Source: Cupriavidus basilensis OR16 (lineage in GTDB: Bacteria > Pseudomonadota > Gammaproteobacteria > Burkholderiales > Burkholderiaceae). From it: a stretch of 64,000 nucleotides of DNA. The translations under genes and the position numbers were made by a program. The number at the start of each line of letters is the position of its first letter. Position 1 is the stretch's first letter. The DNA lies in NCBI RefSeq assembly GCF_000243095.1, contig NZ_AHJE01000099.1, forward strand, positions 1 to 64,000. Direction: 5' to 3'. Under the pieces are notes generated by a model. It was not told where the DNA came from. It did no database searches and saw nothing but the letters and a program-made list of their open reading frames with translations. Shown one piece after another: positions 35,969 to 44,812 of this stretch.

Positions 35969-36774
35969 TCATGCAAGCTGCTCCGCCAGCGCGGCCCTGA
36001 CCTTGCCGACCAGTGCCGCCTCCCCGGCCCGGGCAGGCAGCAGGAAGAATTCCGCCGTGGGCAAGGCCGGCAGCTTGAGCCTGGCCTGCGTAGCCGCATC
36101 GATCCGCGCCACGCCCGGCCCGATCGCCGACTCGTTCAGGCACGAGATGCCAAGCCCGGCAGCCAGCGCCAGATGCAGGCCAGCGACGCCCGAGGCGGAA
36201 TGGGCAATCACGTGGTCCAGGCGCCGTCGCCGCAGCGTCTGCACCACGTACTGGTGCAACGAACAGGTATCGGGCAGCAGCACCAGCGGCAGCGGGCCGC
36301 TCACGCGCTCCGCCTCGCCTTGCGCCGCGACCCAGGCCAGCGCCTCGCGGCGCAGCACGGTGCCACGCGCGCCCTTGGTGCCAGCCTGCTGGCCGCCTCC
36401 CTTTCCCGGCAACCGCATCGACAAGCCGATATCGAAATCATCGGTGTGCATCCCCGCATCGATGACGCTGCTTTTCGTCACCTGTACGTGCAGCCGGAGG
36501 TAGGGATAGCGCTCACGCAGCCCGCGCAGCATGCCGGCGATCTCGCCCGGGCGGAAGTAGTCCGTCACCGCGAGCCGCAGCTCGCCATCCAGCGTGTGGC
36601 CGCGCAAGTCTTGCAGTGCCAGTTCAGCGGCACGCCGGCGCGCTCTTCCAGCTTACGCAGTTGCTCGCTGACCGAGGACTGCGAGAGGAACAGCCGAGGC
36701 GCCGCCGCGGACAGGCTGCCGGCGTCCGCCACGGTCACGAACGTGCGTAGCTGGTCGAGTTCAAGTGCGCGCAT
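35969..36774 (-). pseudogene. LysR-family regulator with an internal deletion and frameshift
   Basis: The N-terminal frame from ATG 36774 is a LysR helix-turn-helix (MRALELDQLRTFVTVADAGS, then LFLSQSSVSEQLRKLEERAG), but after GVPL near 36625 it breaks into NWHCKTC and stops at 36565. Another frame enters at ELALQDLRGHTLDGELRLAV (about 36620) and runs through a full effector domain to ALAEQLA at 35969. LysR proteins usually have 30 or so residues of linker helix between these points (the F.R..R...LT..G segment), which are absent. So about 90-100 bases were lost with a frame change. It is divergent from the tautomerase gene. Confidence 0.85.
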
Positions 36775-36925
36775 GGCAGGCCCCCATCATGTTTCGGTAT
36801 TTACGATGGATAGTATCGCAAATTCCCGTTTTTCCGATGGAATGAAAGGGCCTAGACTGGCATCACTTACCCGCTGAAGCAAACCTAGCCAATCCGGTGA
36901 AACCGCAAGAACAAAGGAGTCCGCC

Positions 36926-37318
36926 ATGCCCCACATCAACCTGCAGATCTCCGGCAAGCCCGATGCGTTGCTGACCCGCCGCAGCGCCGCCGCCGTGGCC
37001 GAACTGACCCAGCGCGTGCTGGGCAAAAGGCCGGAGGTCACCGTCGTGTCCGTGCAGTACATCGACCACGACGCCTGGATCATCGGCGGCCAACCGCTCT
37101 CGGAGTTGGGCCGCAACGCCTTCCACCTCGACATCAGCGTGACGGACGAAACCAACACCAAGGCTGAGAAAGCGCAGTACCTGAAGGCCGTGTTCGAGAC
37201 CCTCTCGGAGCTGATCGGCAACGTGCATCCGGTTTCATACATCCACGTGGTGGATGCGCGCGCCGCCACCTACGGCTATGGCGGCCTGTCGCAGGAGTAC
37301 CGCTACCACCACGGCTGA
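36926..37318 (+). CDS. tautomerase-superfamily protein
   Basis: The 130-residue protein begins MPHINLQISG, leaving the N-terminal proline that acts as the catalytic base in 4-oxalocrotonate tautomerase relatives once methionine is removed. It is about twice the length of 4-OT, closer to CHMI/MIF-like members. ARAATYGYGGLSQEYR near the end is typical of small bacterial tautomerases linked to LysR regulators. AAAGGAG precedes the ATG. It is divergent from the damaged LysR gene and 142 bases before the GntP transporter gene. Confidence 0.82.
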   Translation: MPHINLQISGKPDALLTRRSAAAVAELTQRVLGKRPEVTVVSVQYIDHDAWIIGGQPLSELGRNAFHLDISVTDETNTKAEKAQYLKAVFETLSELIGNVHPVSYIHVVDARAATYGYGGLSQEYRYHHG

Positions 37319-37460
37319 GCCGAGGCCACGGGCGACGGCAACAGACCCGCCTTTGAGGCAGGACATTGTCGCGGCGCAGCAAGCTGTGGCAAAGTCGGCT
37401 CCTGATCTGCCGCGCGGCGCCACGAGCGCCGCGCACGGCAGAAAACCACTAGGAGAACCG

Positions 37461-38852
37461 ATGTCCTTCCTGATCGTCCTGGCCGCCCTGGCATTCCTGA
37501 TGTTTGCCGCCTACCGCGGCTACAGCGTCATCCTCTTCGCCCCGGTGGCCGCGCTCGGCGCCGTCTTGCTGACCGAGCCGGCCGCCGTGGCGCCGGTCTT
37601 CTCCGGTATCTTCATGGAGAAGATGGTCGGCTTCGTCAAACTGTATTTCCCGGTTTTCCTGCTGGGCGCCGTGTTCGGCAAGGTGATCGAGCTGTCGGGC
37701 TTCTCCGAGTCCATCGTGGCCGCCGCCATCCGCTATATTGGCCGCTCGCGTGCCAATGCGGTGATCGTCACGGTTTGCGCGCTGCTGACCTATGGCGGCG
37801 TCTCGCTGTTCGTGGTGGTGTTCGCCGTCTATCCCTTCGCGGCGGAGCTTTACCGGCAGAGCAATATCCCCAAGCGCCTGATGCCGGGCGCGATCGCGCT
37901 GGGCGCGTTCTCGTTCACCATGGATTCGCTGCCGGGCACGCCGCAGATCCAGAACATCATCCCCACCACCTTCTTCAAGACCACGACCTGGGCGGCGCCG
38001 GTGCTGGGCCTGCTGGGCTCGCTGTTCATCATCGGGGTGGGCCTGTCCTACCTGGAGTGGCGCCGCCGCGCGGCCATGGCGCGTGGCGAGGGCTACGGCA
38101 CTGCATTGCGCAACGAGCCCGAACGCAGCCAGACCGGCCACCTGCCGCACCCGGCGCTGGCACTGCTGCCGCTGGTGGTGGTGGGCGTGGCCAACTTCGT
38201 CTTCACGCGCATGATTCCGCAGTGGTACGGCAGCAGCTATAGCGTGTCGCTGCCCGGGCTGGCCAAGCCCGTGCAGACGCAGATCGCCACCGTGACCGCG
38301 ATCTGGGCGGTGGAGGCGGCGTTGCTGCTGGGCATCGTGGTGGTGCTGGCGACCGCGTTCGGCGCGGTGCGCGAGCGCTTTGCCGAGGGCAGCAAGAGCG
38401 CCATCGGCGGCGCGCTGCTGGCTGCCATGAATACGGCCTCCGAGTATGGCTTCGGTGGCGTGATCGCCGCCCTGCCCGGCTTCCTGGTAGTCAGCGATGC
38501 GCTCAAGAGCATCCCCAACCCTCTGGTCAATGCTGCCGTATCTGTCAGCACGCTGGCGGGCATCACGGGCTCGGCCTCCGGCGGCATGAGCATCGCCCTG
38601 GCGGCGATGTCGGACACCTTCATCCACGGCGCCCTGGCCGCCGGCATCCCGCTCGACGTACTGCACCGCGTGGTGTCGATGGCCAGCGGTGGCATGGATA
38701 CGCTGCCGCACAACGGCGCGGTGATCACCTTGCTGGCGGTGACCGGCCTGACGCACCGGGAGTCCTACCGCGACATTTTCGCGGTGACCGCCATCAAGAC
38801 ACTGGCCGTGTTCTTCGTGATCACGGCCTACTACGTGACCGGCCTGGTCTGA
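37461..38852 (+). CDS. GntP-family permease
   Basis: The 463-residue protein has about 12 hydrophobic segments and GntP-family motifs: YFPVFLLGAVFGKVIE near residue 68, TYGGVSLFVVVFAVYPFA near 112 and the C-terminal GITGSASGGMSIALAAM near 375. GntP proteins import gluconate or related organic acids with protons; related beta-proteobacterial ones often carry hydroxy- or keto-acids. AGGAGAACC precedes the ATG at 37461. It follows the tautomerase gene and lies in a run of same-strand metabolic genes, so a catabolic module is likely. Confidence 0.9.
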   Translation: MSFLIVLAALAFLMFAAYRGYSVILFAPVAALGAVLLTEPAAVAPVFSGIFMEKMVGFVKLYFPVFLLGAVFGKVIELSGFSESIVAAAIRYIGRSRANAVIVTVCALLTYGGVSLFVVVFAVYPFAAELYRQSNIPKRLMPGAIALGAFSFTMDSLPGTPQIQNIIPTTFFKTTTWAAPVLGLLGSLFIIGVGLSYLEWRRRAAMARGEGYGTALRNEPERSQTGHLPHPALALLPLVVVGVANFVFTRMIPQWYGSSYSVSLPGLAKPVQTQIATVTAIWAVEAALLLGIVVVLATAFGAVRERFAEGSKSAIGGALLAAMNTASEYGFGGVIAALPGFLVVSDALKSIPNPLVNAAVSVSTLAGITGSASGGMSIALAAMSDTFIHGALAAGIPLDVLHRVVSMASGGMDTLPHNGAVITLLAVTGLTHRESYRDIFAVTAIKTLAVFFVITAYYVTGLV

Positions 38853-38984
38853 ATCCGGCTGCGCGCGCCGCACCTTGTGGATCGCGCCGTCGTTACCTAG
38901 TGTGAGTGGGTGGCGGACGGCGCGTATATGCTTTATGCAGAACATGGCGGCTACCCCACCCTGCACTTCCCACCGGAACACCGC

Positions 38985-39818
38985 ATGAAAACCGTGAGTC
39001 TGCCCGGCGGCGAAAACGTTGCCGCGCTCGGCATGGGCACCTGGAACATGGGCGATACCCCAGCCGCGCGCGCGGAAGAGCTAGCCACGCTGCGCCTCGG
39101 GCTGGACCTGGGCCTGACCCTGATCGACACCGCCGAGATGTACGGCGATGGCCGCTCCGAGGAACTGGTCGGCGAAGCCATCGCCGGTCGGCGCGACGAG
39201 GTCTTCCTGGTCAGCAAGGTGTACCCGCACAACGCCGGGCGTACCAGCGCGGTGGCCGCCTGCGAGCGCAGCCTGCGCCGCCTGGGCACCGACCGCCTCG
39301 ACCTGTACCTGCTGCACTGGCGCGGCGGCGTGCCGTTGGCGGAGACCATGGAAGCCTTCATGGCGCTGCGCAAGGCGGGCAAGATCCGGCACTTCGGCGT
39401 GAGCAACCTCGACCTGGACGATATGCGCGCGCTGTGGCGCGTGCCCGGCGGCAAGGAGGTGGCGGCCAACCAGTTGCTCTACAACCTCACGCGGCGCGGC
39501 ATCGAATGGGACTTGCTGCCCTGGCTGCGCGAGCATGGCGTTGCCCTGATGGCCTACTCGCCGATCGAGCAAGCCACGCTGCTGCGCAATCCCCGGCTTG
39601 CCCGCTTTGCCCGGACGCATGGCATCAGCCCGGTGCAGGCGGCGCTGGGCTGGCTGCTGGCGCAGCAGGGTGTCATCGCGATCCCCAAGACCAGCCACCG
39701 CGAGCGCCTGCGCGAGAACCACGGCGCGCTCGCGCTGCGACTCTCCACGCAGCAACTGGCCGAGCTGGACGCTGCCTTCCAGCCACCGGACGGCCCGCGC
39801 CCGCTGGCGATGCTGTGA
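38985..39818 (+). CDS. aldo/keto reductase
   Basis: The 277-residue TIM-barrel reductase has the start VSLPGGENVAALGMGTWNMGD, LTLIDTAEMYGDGRSEELVG with the catalytic Asp and Tyr near residue 50, KVYPHNAG with the catalytic Lys near 77, and LLHWRG with the His near 112. The cofactor motif is IPKTSHRERLRENHGAL near 230. The start at 38985 fits the family; an upstream in-frame ATG at 38910 would add 25 residues of no similarity. NADPH use is by family; substrate unknown. Confidence 0.92.
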   Translation: MKTVSLPGGENVAALGMGTWNMGDTPAARAEELATLRLGLDLGLTLIDTAEMYGDGRSEELVGEAIAGRRDEVFLVSKVYPHNAGRTSAVAACERSLRRLGTDRLDLYLLHWRGGVPLAETMEAFMALRKAGKIRHFGVSNLDLDDMRALWRVPGGKEVAANQLLYNLTRRGIEWDLLPWLREHGVALMAYSPIEQATLLRNPRLARFARTHGISPVQAALGWLLAQQGVIAIPKTSHRERLRENHGALALRLSTQQLAELDAAFQPPDGPRPLAML

Positions 39819-39861
39819 TGTTGTGATGCCCTGATGTTGTGATACCCAGGAGCCCCCCGCC

Positions 39862-41278
39862 ATGACCCTCGACTACGACGCCATCATCATCGGCACCGGC
39901 CAGGCCGGCCCCCCGCTGGCGGCGCGCCTGAGCGCTGCCGGCCAGAAGGTCGCGGTGATCGAGCGCCAGTCGTTCGGGGGGACCTGCGTCAACACCGGCT
40001 GCATTCCCACCAAGACCATGGTGGCGAGCGCCTACGCGGCTAACCTGGCCCGGCGCGGCGCCGAGTATGGCGTGGTGCCCACCGGGCCGGTGACGGTGGA
40101 TATGGCTCGCGTCAAGGCGCGCAAGGACGGCGTCGTCGGCAAATCCACGCACGGCGTGGAAACGTGGGTGCGCACGCTGGAACACGGCACGGTCCATCTC
40201 GGCCACGCTCGCTTTGAGGGGCCGGACACCGTGCGCGTGAATGACACCCTGCTGCGGGCCGGCAAGATCTTCATCAACGTCGGCGGGCGCGCCGCCGCGC
40301 CGCCGATGCCCGGGCTGGAACAGGTGGACTACCTGACCAACGCCGGGATGATGCGCATGGGCACGCTGCCGCGGCACCTGCTGGTGGTGGGCGGCAGCTA
40401 TATTGGGCTGGAGTTCGGCCAGATGTTTCGCCGCTTCGGCAGCGAGGTCACGATCGTGCAGCGCGGCCCGCGCCTGATCGAGCGGGAGGATCCCGATGTG
40501 TCCGACGCCGTGCGCGACATCCTCGCCGCCGAGGGTGTCGGGCTGCGCCTCGACGCCGAGTGCATCGCGCTGGAGCAGCGCGGCGCCGAGGTCGTGGTGA
40601 AGATGGATTGCGCGCGAGGCGCGCCCGAGATCGTCGGCTCGCACGTGCTGCTGGCGGGCGGTAGGACGGCGGCCCAATACCGACGACCTTGGCCTCGACC
40701 GCGCCGGGGTCGCCGTGGATGCGCGCGGCTATATCCAGGTAGACGAACAGTTGCGCACCAATGTGCCCGGCATCTGGGCCATGGGCGACTGCAACGGCCG
40801 CGGCGCCTTTACCCATACCGCCTACAACGATTTCGAGATCGTCGCCGCCAACCTGCTGGACGCGGCATCCGGCGAGCCGCCCCGCACGGTCGGCGACCGC
40901 ATCCCCGCCTATGCGCTCTACACCGACCCACCGCTGGGGCGCGTGGGCATGAACGAGGCCGAGGCGCGCCAGTCCGGGCGCAATGTGCTGGTCGGCATGC
41001 GGCCGATGACGCGGGTGGGCCGCGCAGTGGAAAAAGGCGAGACGCAAGGCTTCATGAAGATCCTGGTGGATGCCGACAGCCGCGAGATCCTTGGCGCGGC
41101 GGTCCTCGGCGTGGGCGGCGACGAGGTGATCCATTGCATCCTGGACGCGATGTATGCCTGTGCGCCGTACACGGTGATCCAGCGCGCCATGCATATCCAC
41201 CCCACGGTGTCCGAGCTGATCCCGACCATGCTGGGCGAGCTGCATCCGCTGGCGCCGGCCGGCCCGGCGGCAGCGTGA
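39862..41278 (+). pseudogene. FAD-dependent pyridine nucleotide-disulfide oxidoreductase (MerA-like), frameshifted
   Basis: The N-terminal frame from ATG 39862 has the FAD loop IIIGTGQAGPPLAARL and the redox-active disulfide SFGGTCVNTGCIPTKTMVAS near residues 38-55, then a second dinucleotide loop VVGGSYIGLEFGQMF near 175. Around HVLLAGGRTAA (40670) it goes out of frame. The next frame reads NTDDLGLDRAGVAVDARGYI, then TNVPGIWAMGDCNGRGAFTH and the dimer domain to LAPAGPAAA at 41278. A repaired HVLLAVGRTPNTDD needs removal of about four bases (GCGG-like) at 40670-40676. This is a group I flavoprotein disulfide reductase of the mercuric-reductase-like branch; no mer genes are near. Confidence 0.88.
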
Positions 41279-41303
41279 CAGGCCCGCGCAGCCAGCGCTG
41301 AAC

Positions 41304-42950
41304 ATGTCCGACACGCCGCTGGCCCGCAGCCCGCGCGACGACGCAACGCTGCCGGGCGGCCCCGGCGGGCCACCCTGCGCCAGGGCCGACGAGCCGTGGG
41401 TGCTGGCCGCCACCATCCTGGCGTCCAGCATGGCCTTTATCGATGGCACCGTGGTCAACGTGGCCCTGCCCGCGCTGCAAAAGGATTTCGACGCGAGCCT
41501 GAGCGGCATGCAGTGGGCGGTGGAGGCCTATGCGTTGTTGCTGGCGGCCTTGCTGCTGGTAGGCGGTGCCTCCGGCGACCGCTTTGGCCGCCGCCGCGTC
41601 TTCGCGCTAGGCGTGGCGATGTTCGCGGCCAGTTCGGCATGGTGTGGCCTGGCGGGCAACATCGGCCACCTGGTCGCGGCGCGGGCGCTGCAGGGCGTGG
41701 GCGCGGCGCTGCTGGTGCCGGGCAGCCTGGCGCTGCTGTCAGCGTCGTTCGAGGCGAGCCGGCGCGGCAAGGCCATCGGCACCTGGTCCGGGGCCACCGC
41801 CATGACCACCGCGCTCGGGCCCGTGGTGGGCGGCTGGCTGATCGAGCATTTGTCGTGGCGTGCGGCCTTCCTGGTCAACCTGCCGCTGGCGGCGGCGGTG
41901 TTGGCCATCGTGTGCTGGCGCGTGCCGGAAAGCCGCGCGCCGCGGCGGCCCGGAGGACTCGACTGGCCCGGCAGCCTGCTCGCCGCGCTGGGGCTGGGCG
42001 GCCTGGTCTATGGCCTGATCGAGTCGCCGGCGCTGGGCTGGGGCCACGCAGCCGTGTGGATGCCGGTGGCCGCCGGCCTCGTTGCGCTTGGCCTGTTCGT
42101 GCTGGTGGAGGCGCGCGTGCCCAACCCGGTCATGCCCCCCGCGCTATTCCGCTCGCGCGCCTTCCTGGGCGCCAACCTGCTCACCTTGCTGCTTTACGCG
42201 GCGCTTGGCGGCGGCCTGTTCTTTTTCCCGCTCAACCTGATCCAGGTGCAGGGCTATTCGTCGACGGAGGCCGGCGCGGCCCTGCTGCCGTTCATCCTGC
42301 TGATGTTCCTGCTGTCCGGCTGGGCCGGCGGGCTGGTGGACCGGCATGGCGCGCGCAAGCCGCTGATCGTGGGGCCGTTGGTTGCGGCAGCGGGCTTCGC
42401 GCTGTTTGCGCTGCCCGCTGCCGGCGCCAGCGGCGGCAGCGGCGGCAGCTACTGGCTGACGTTCTTTCCCGCGGTGCTGGTGCTCGGCGCGGGCATGACG
42501 ATCAGCGTGGCGCCGCTGACCACCACGGTCATGAACGCGGTGCCGCCGGACTCGGCCGGCACGGCGTCCGGCATCAACAACGCGGCGGCGCGCGTGGCCA
42601 CGCTGCTGGCGATTGCCGTGCTGGGGATTGTCATGGTGCGCGTGTTCGACTACCGGCTGGACCGCTCGCTGGGCCAGTCGGTGGCGAGCGGCGCGGTGCC
42701 GGCACAGGTAGCGCGGTCCGTGCAGGCGCAACGCGCGAAGCTCGCCGCCATCGCGCTGCCTGCGGCCACTGACCCACAGGTGAAAGCGGCCGTCCGGCAA
42801 GCGGTGGCCGGCGCCTTCGTGGCGGGCTTTCGCTCGGTCATGCTGCTGTCGGCGCTGCTGGCTGCCGGCGGGGCAGCATGCGCCTGGGCTTTCCTCAGCC
42901 CTCGGCGCGGCAAGACCGGCACCGGGACGCCGAGCAGCTCGCGCTTCTAG
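41304..42950 (+). CDS. DHA2-family MFS drug/metabolite exporter
   Basis: The 548-residue protein has 14 predicted membrane segments, the count of the DHA2 (EmrB/QacA) subfamily. Motifs include FIDGTVVNVALPALQKDF near residue 45, the loop GDRFGRRRVFALG near 92 and the antiporter motif GPVVGGWLIEHLSWRAAF near 172. It follows the flavoprotein gene after 26 bases. Exported substrate unknown. Its stop (TAG 42948-42950) lies back to back with a likely stop of the convergent gene below. Confidence 0.9.
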   Translation: MSDTPLARSPRDDATLPGGPGGPPCARADEPWVLAATILASSMAFIDGTVVNVALPALQKDFDASLSGMQWAVEAYALLLAALLLVGGASGDRFGRRRVFALGVAMFAASSAWCGLAGNIGHLVAARALQGVGAALLVPGSLALLSASFEASRRGKAIGTWSGATAMTTALGPVVGGWLIEHLSWRAAFLVNLPLAAAVLAIVCWRVPESRAPRRPGGLDWPGSLLAALGLGGLVYGLIESPALGWGHAAVWMPVAAGLVALGLFVLVEARVPNPVMPPALFRSRAFLGANLLTLLLYAALGGGLFFFPLNLIQVQGYSSTEAGAALLPFILLMFLLSGWAGGLVDRHGARKPLIVGPLVAAAGFALFALPAAGASGGSGGSYWLTFFPAVLVLGAGMTISVAPLTTTVMNAVPPDSAGTASGINNAAARVATLLAIAVLGIVMVRVFDYRLDRSLGQSVASGAVPAQVARSVQAQRAKLAAIALPAATDPQVKAAVRQAVAGAFVAGFRSVMLLSALLAAGGAACAWAFLSPRRGKTGTGTPSSSRF

Positions 42951-43196
42951 CGCCGGGGGCGCCGGCGCTGCGCGCTCGCCCAGGTACACCAGCAGCAGTT
43001 CGTCGACGGTGAGGCGCCGCAGCCTGGCTTCGCGGCCAATGGCGCGCTCCAGCTCCGAGCGCTGGAAGGCCTCCACGCTCATGCCGACAGCGCGCGCGTG
43101 GCGCTCGGTGATGACCTTGAGCAGTGCCACCACTTCGGGGTTGTCGGCGAGGAAACGCTCATGGGCAAGTTGCAAGCGTTCGGGGGAAAGAGTCAT
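42947..43196 (-). CDS. conserved small protein, C-terminal end uncertain
   Basis: From ATG 43196 the frame encodes MTLSPERLQLAHERFLADNP followed by EVVALLKVITERHARAVGMS and REARLRRLTVDELLLVYLGE, a helical, mainly soluble protein with no recognised domain. In the given sequence the frame continues antisense through the exporter gene to 42144 (350 residues), which is implausible. If the C5 run at 42953-42957 had one base fewer, the protein would end as GERAAPAPRR at a TAG on 42947-42949, about 82 residues long. The stop of the exporter and this stop would overlap. Real gene likely, function unknown. Confidence 0.6.
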
Positions 43197-43333
43197 GGGG
43201 AGGGGACCGCATCAACATTAAGGTGGGTGGGGCGCGACGGGCCTTGCAGGCGCAAGCGAGGCTGTAATGCGCGCCGGCGCCCGCGCATTACACCACAGCC
43301 GTGGCGCAGGCCCCAACCGCGGGCATCCCCGCG

Positions 43334-43738
43334 CTAGTGCAGCTTGGCGACATAGCGCTCCCGCTCGATGTGGCGGACCAGGTAGTTGCGGGTTTTGGCT
43401 TCGGTATCCTGGCTCACGCGAGCGGCGGCCTGGCGTGCCCCATCGCGGCCATGCGAGGACACCATCTGGGCGTCCAGGTAATCGCGAAACGCCGCGCGCA
43501 TGGCATCGAGCCGAGGCTGGCACGCCTTGAGCGCCGCGCTGGCGAGATCCTGCGCAGAGGCGCTGCTGGCCATGCCGGCATCGGCCTGGTCCTTGGCGCA
43601 CGTGGTGTAGGCGGCGCGTATCGATTGCCACTGCTCGTTGGCGTCACTGACAGCTTGCGGATCGGCGGGCGCACGCGAGGCGCAGGCTGCTGCCAGCAGC
43701 GCGGCCGGGATGAGAGCGAGAACGGATTTCAATTTCAT
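43334..43738 (-). CDS. small predicted lipoprotein
   Basis: The 134-residue protein begins MKLKSVLALIPAALLAAACA; LLAAAC is a lipobox. The mature part is helical, with two more cysteines (TTCAKDQ and LKACQPRLDAM) that may form a disulfide, and a basic C terminus. It is not a recognised family; the Cys pattern and size loosely recall LprI-like or DUF1311 proteins, but the match is weak. The longer in-frame start at 43810 was rejected because the signal peptide begins at 43738. Confidence 0.7.
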   Translation of the reverse strand: MKLKSVLALIPAALLAAACASRAPADPQAVSDANEQWQSIRAAYTTCAKDQADAGMASSASAQDLASAALKACQPRLDAMRAAFRDYLDAQMVSSHGRDGARQAAARVSQDTEAKTRNYLVRHIERERYVAKLH

Positions 43739-43809
43739 GTTGCGTGGACCGGCGGCACGCGGCGAGGTTCCCGCGCTGTGTGCGACACCTGGCAAACCCC
43801 GAGCCGCCA

Positions 43810-43851
43810 TGTAGGACAGCCACGCTGCAAAAATGCAGCCCTCGTCCTACA
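43810..43851. repeat. nested inverted repeat upstream of the SYLF gene
   Basis: TGTAGGAC and GTCCTACA flank an inner perfect hairpin GCTGCA-AAAA-TGCAGC. It lies in the 310-base gap between the divergent lipoprotein and SYLF genes. The rest of that gap has no gene that I can support; the segment just before the SYLF gene is ordinary promoter-type sequence with GGAGAG at the ribosome-binding position. Confidence 0.7.
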
Positions 43852-44048
43852 GCTTTCCCCGGACGGGTTTTGTATATTTCTACAGAAACGGGGAAAAAGT
43901 TCAAGGGCATTCCGGGCAAACCCCGATAACCCGGCCAGCTGCATGATTTCACGTTTATACAAGTGCTGACTACGCCTATCCTTGAGCACAGGGAGCGGTT
44001 AACCGGGGTAGCAATGCAGTGTGAGGCAAAACAATCAGGAGAGTAAGC

Positions 44049-44630
44049 ATGGAACGCAGATCGTTTTTGACGGTTGGGGCTGGACTGGTGCTGGCAAGCG
44101 CGGGCCTGGGGCTGGGTGCCTGTACCACCACGCCCAGCACGCCCACCGACAAGTCCGCCAAGCGCCGGGAAATCGACAGTGGCGTCGACGGCGCCCTCAA
44201 CAAGCTGTACACCTCGGTGAGCGGCTCGCGCGAGCTGGCTAACCGGGCACGCGGCATCCTGGTCTTCCCCAACACGCTCTCGGCGGGCTTCGTCGTCGGC
44301 GGCGAGTATGGTGACGGCGCGCTGCGCGCCGGCGCCACCACCCGCGGCTATTACCGCATCGTCTCGGGCTCGGTCGGCTGGCAAATCGGCGCGCAATCCA
44401 AGGCCATCGTCCTGATGTTCCTTACCCAGGACGCGCTTGACAAGTTCGTCGCCAGCCAGGGCTGGACAGCCGGCGTGGACGCCACCGTGGCGCTGGCCAA
44501 GATCGGCGCGAACGGTGTGCTGGACACCAATACTGCCCAGCAACCAATCGTCGGCTTCGTGGTGACCAACGCAGGCTTGATGGCAGGCCTGTCGCTGGAA
44601 GGCTCGAAGATCACCAGGCTGGATATCTAA
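44049..44630 (+). CDS. SYLF (YSC84-like) domain lipoprotein
   Basis: The 193-residue protein has a twin-arginine-like or Sec signal, MERRSFLTVGAGLVLASAGL followed by GLGACTTT with a lipobox cysteine, and a SYLF domain: ARGILVFPNTLSAGFVVGGE near residue 68, YYRIVSGSVGWQIGAQSKAI near 100 and GLMAGLSLEGSKI at the end. Bacterial SYLF proteins are periplasmic, often near BON-domain proteins, and bind lipids. The ERRSF motif after the start is compatible with a Tat substrate. A long hairpin follows. Confidence 0.9.
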   Translation: MERRSFLTVGAGLVLASAGLGLGACTTTPSTPTDKSAKRREIDSGVDGALNKLYTSVSGSRELANRARGILVFPNTLSAGFVVGGEYGDGALRAGATTRGYYRIVSGSVGWQIGAQSKAIVLMFLTQDALDKFVASQGWTAGVDATVALAKIGANGVLDTNTAQQPIVGFVVTNAGLMAGLSLEGSKITRLDI

Positions 44631-44662
44631 AGCCGCGCAGGGCGCCTGCGGCGCTCGCACTT

Positions 44663-44692
44663 GGGCCGGGTTGCGCTTTCGCAACCCGGCCC
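44663..44692. terminator. 13-bp perfect hairpin after the SYLF gene
   Basis: GGGCCGGGTTGCG pairs completely with CGCAACCCGGCCC around a CTTT loop. No T run follows; it lies 32 bases past the stop, so a role in ending or stabilising the message is likely. Confidence 0.65.
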
Positions 44693-44812
44693 AGGTCGCT
44701 TCCCGGCCGTTTCCCCGCCGTTTCCCGTTTCCCGTTTCCCACACACACTCACGCATTGTTACCGCATGCGCCACGCTAACCGGCTAGAATCCGTCCCTTT
44801 GGCCGAATTCAC

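Noticed and set aside
39862..41278. Mercury-resistance locus
   Set aside because: The flavoprotein is of the MerA-like branch but no merR, merT, merP or MerA N-terminal metal-binding domain is present.
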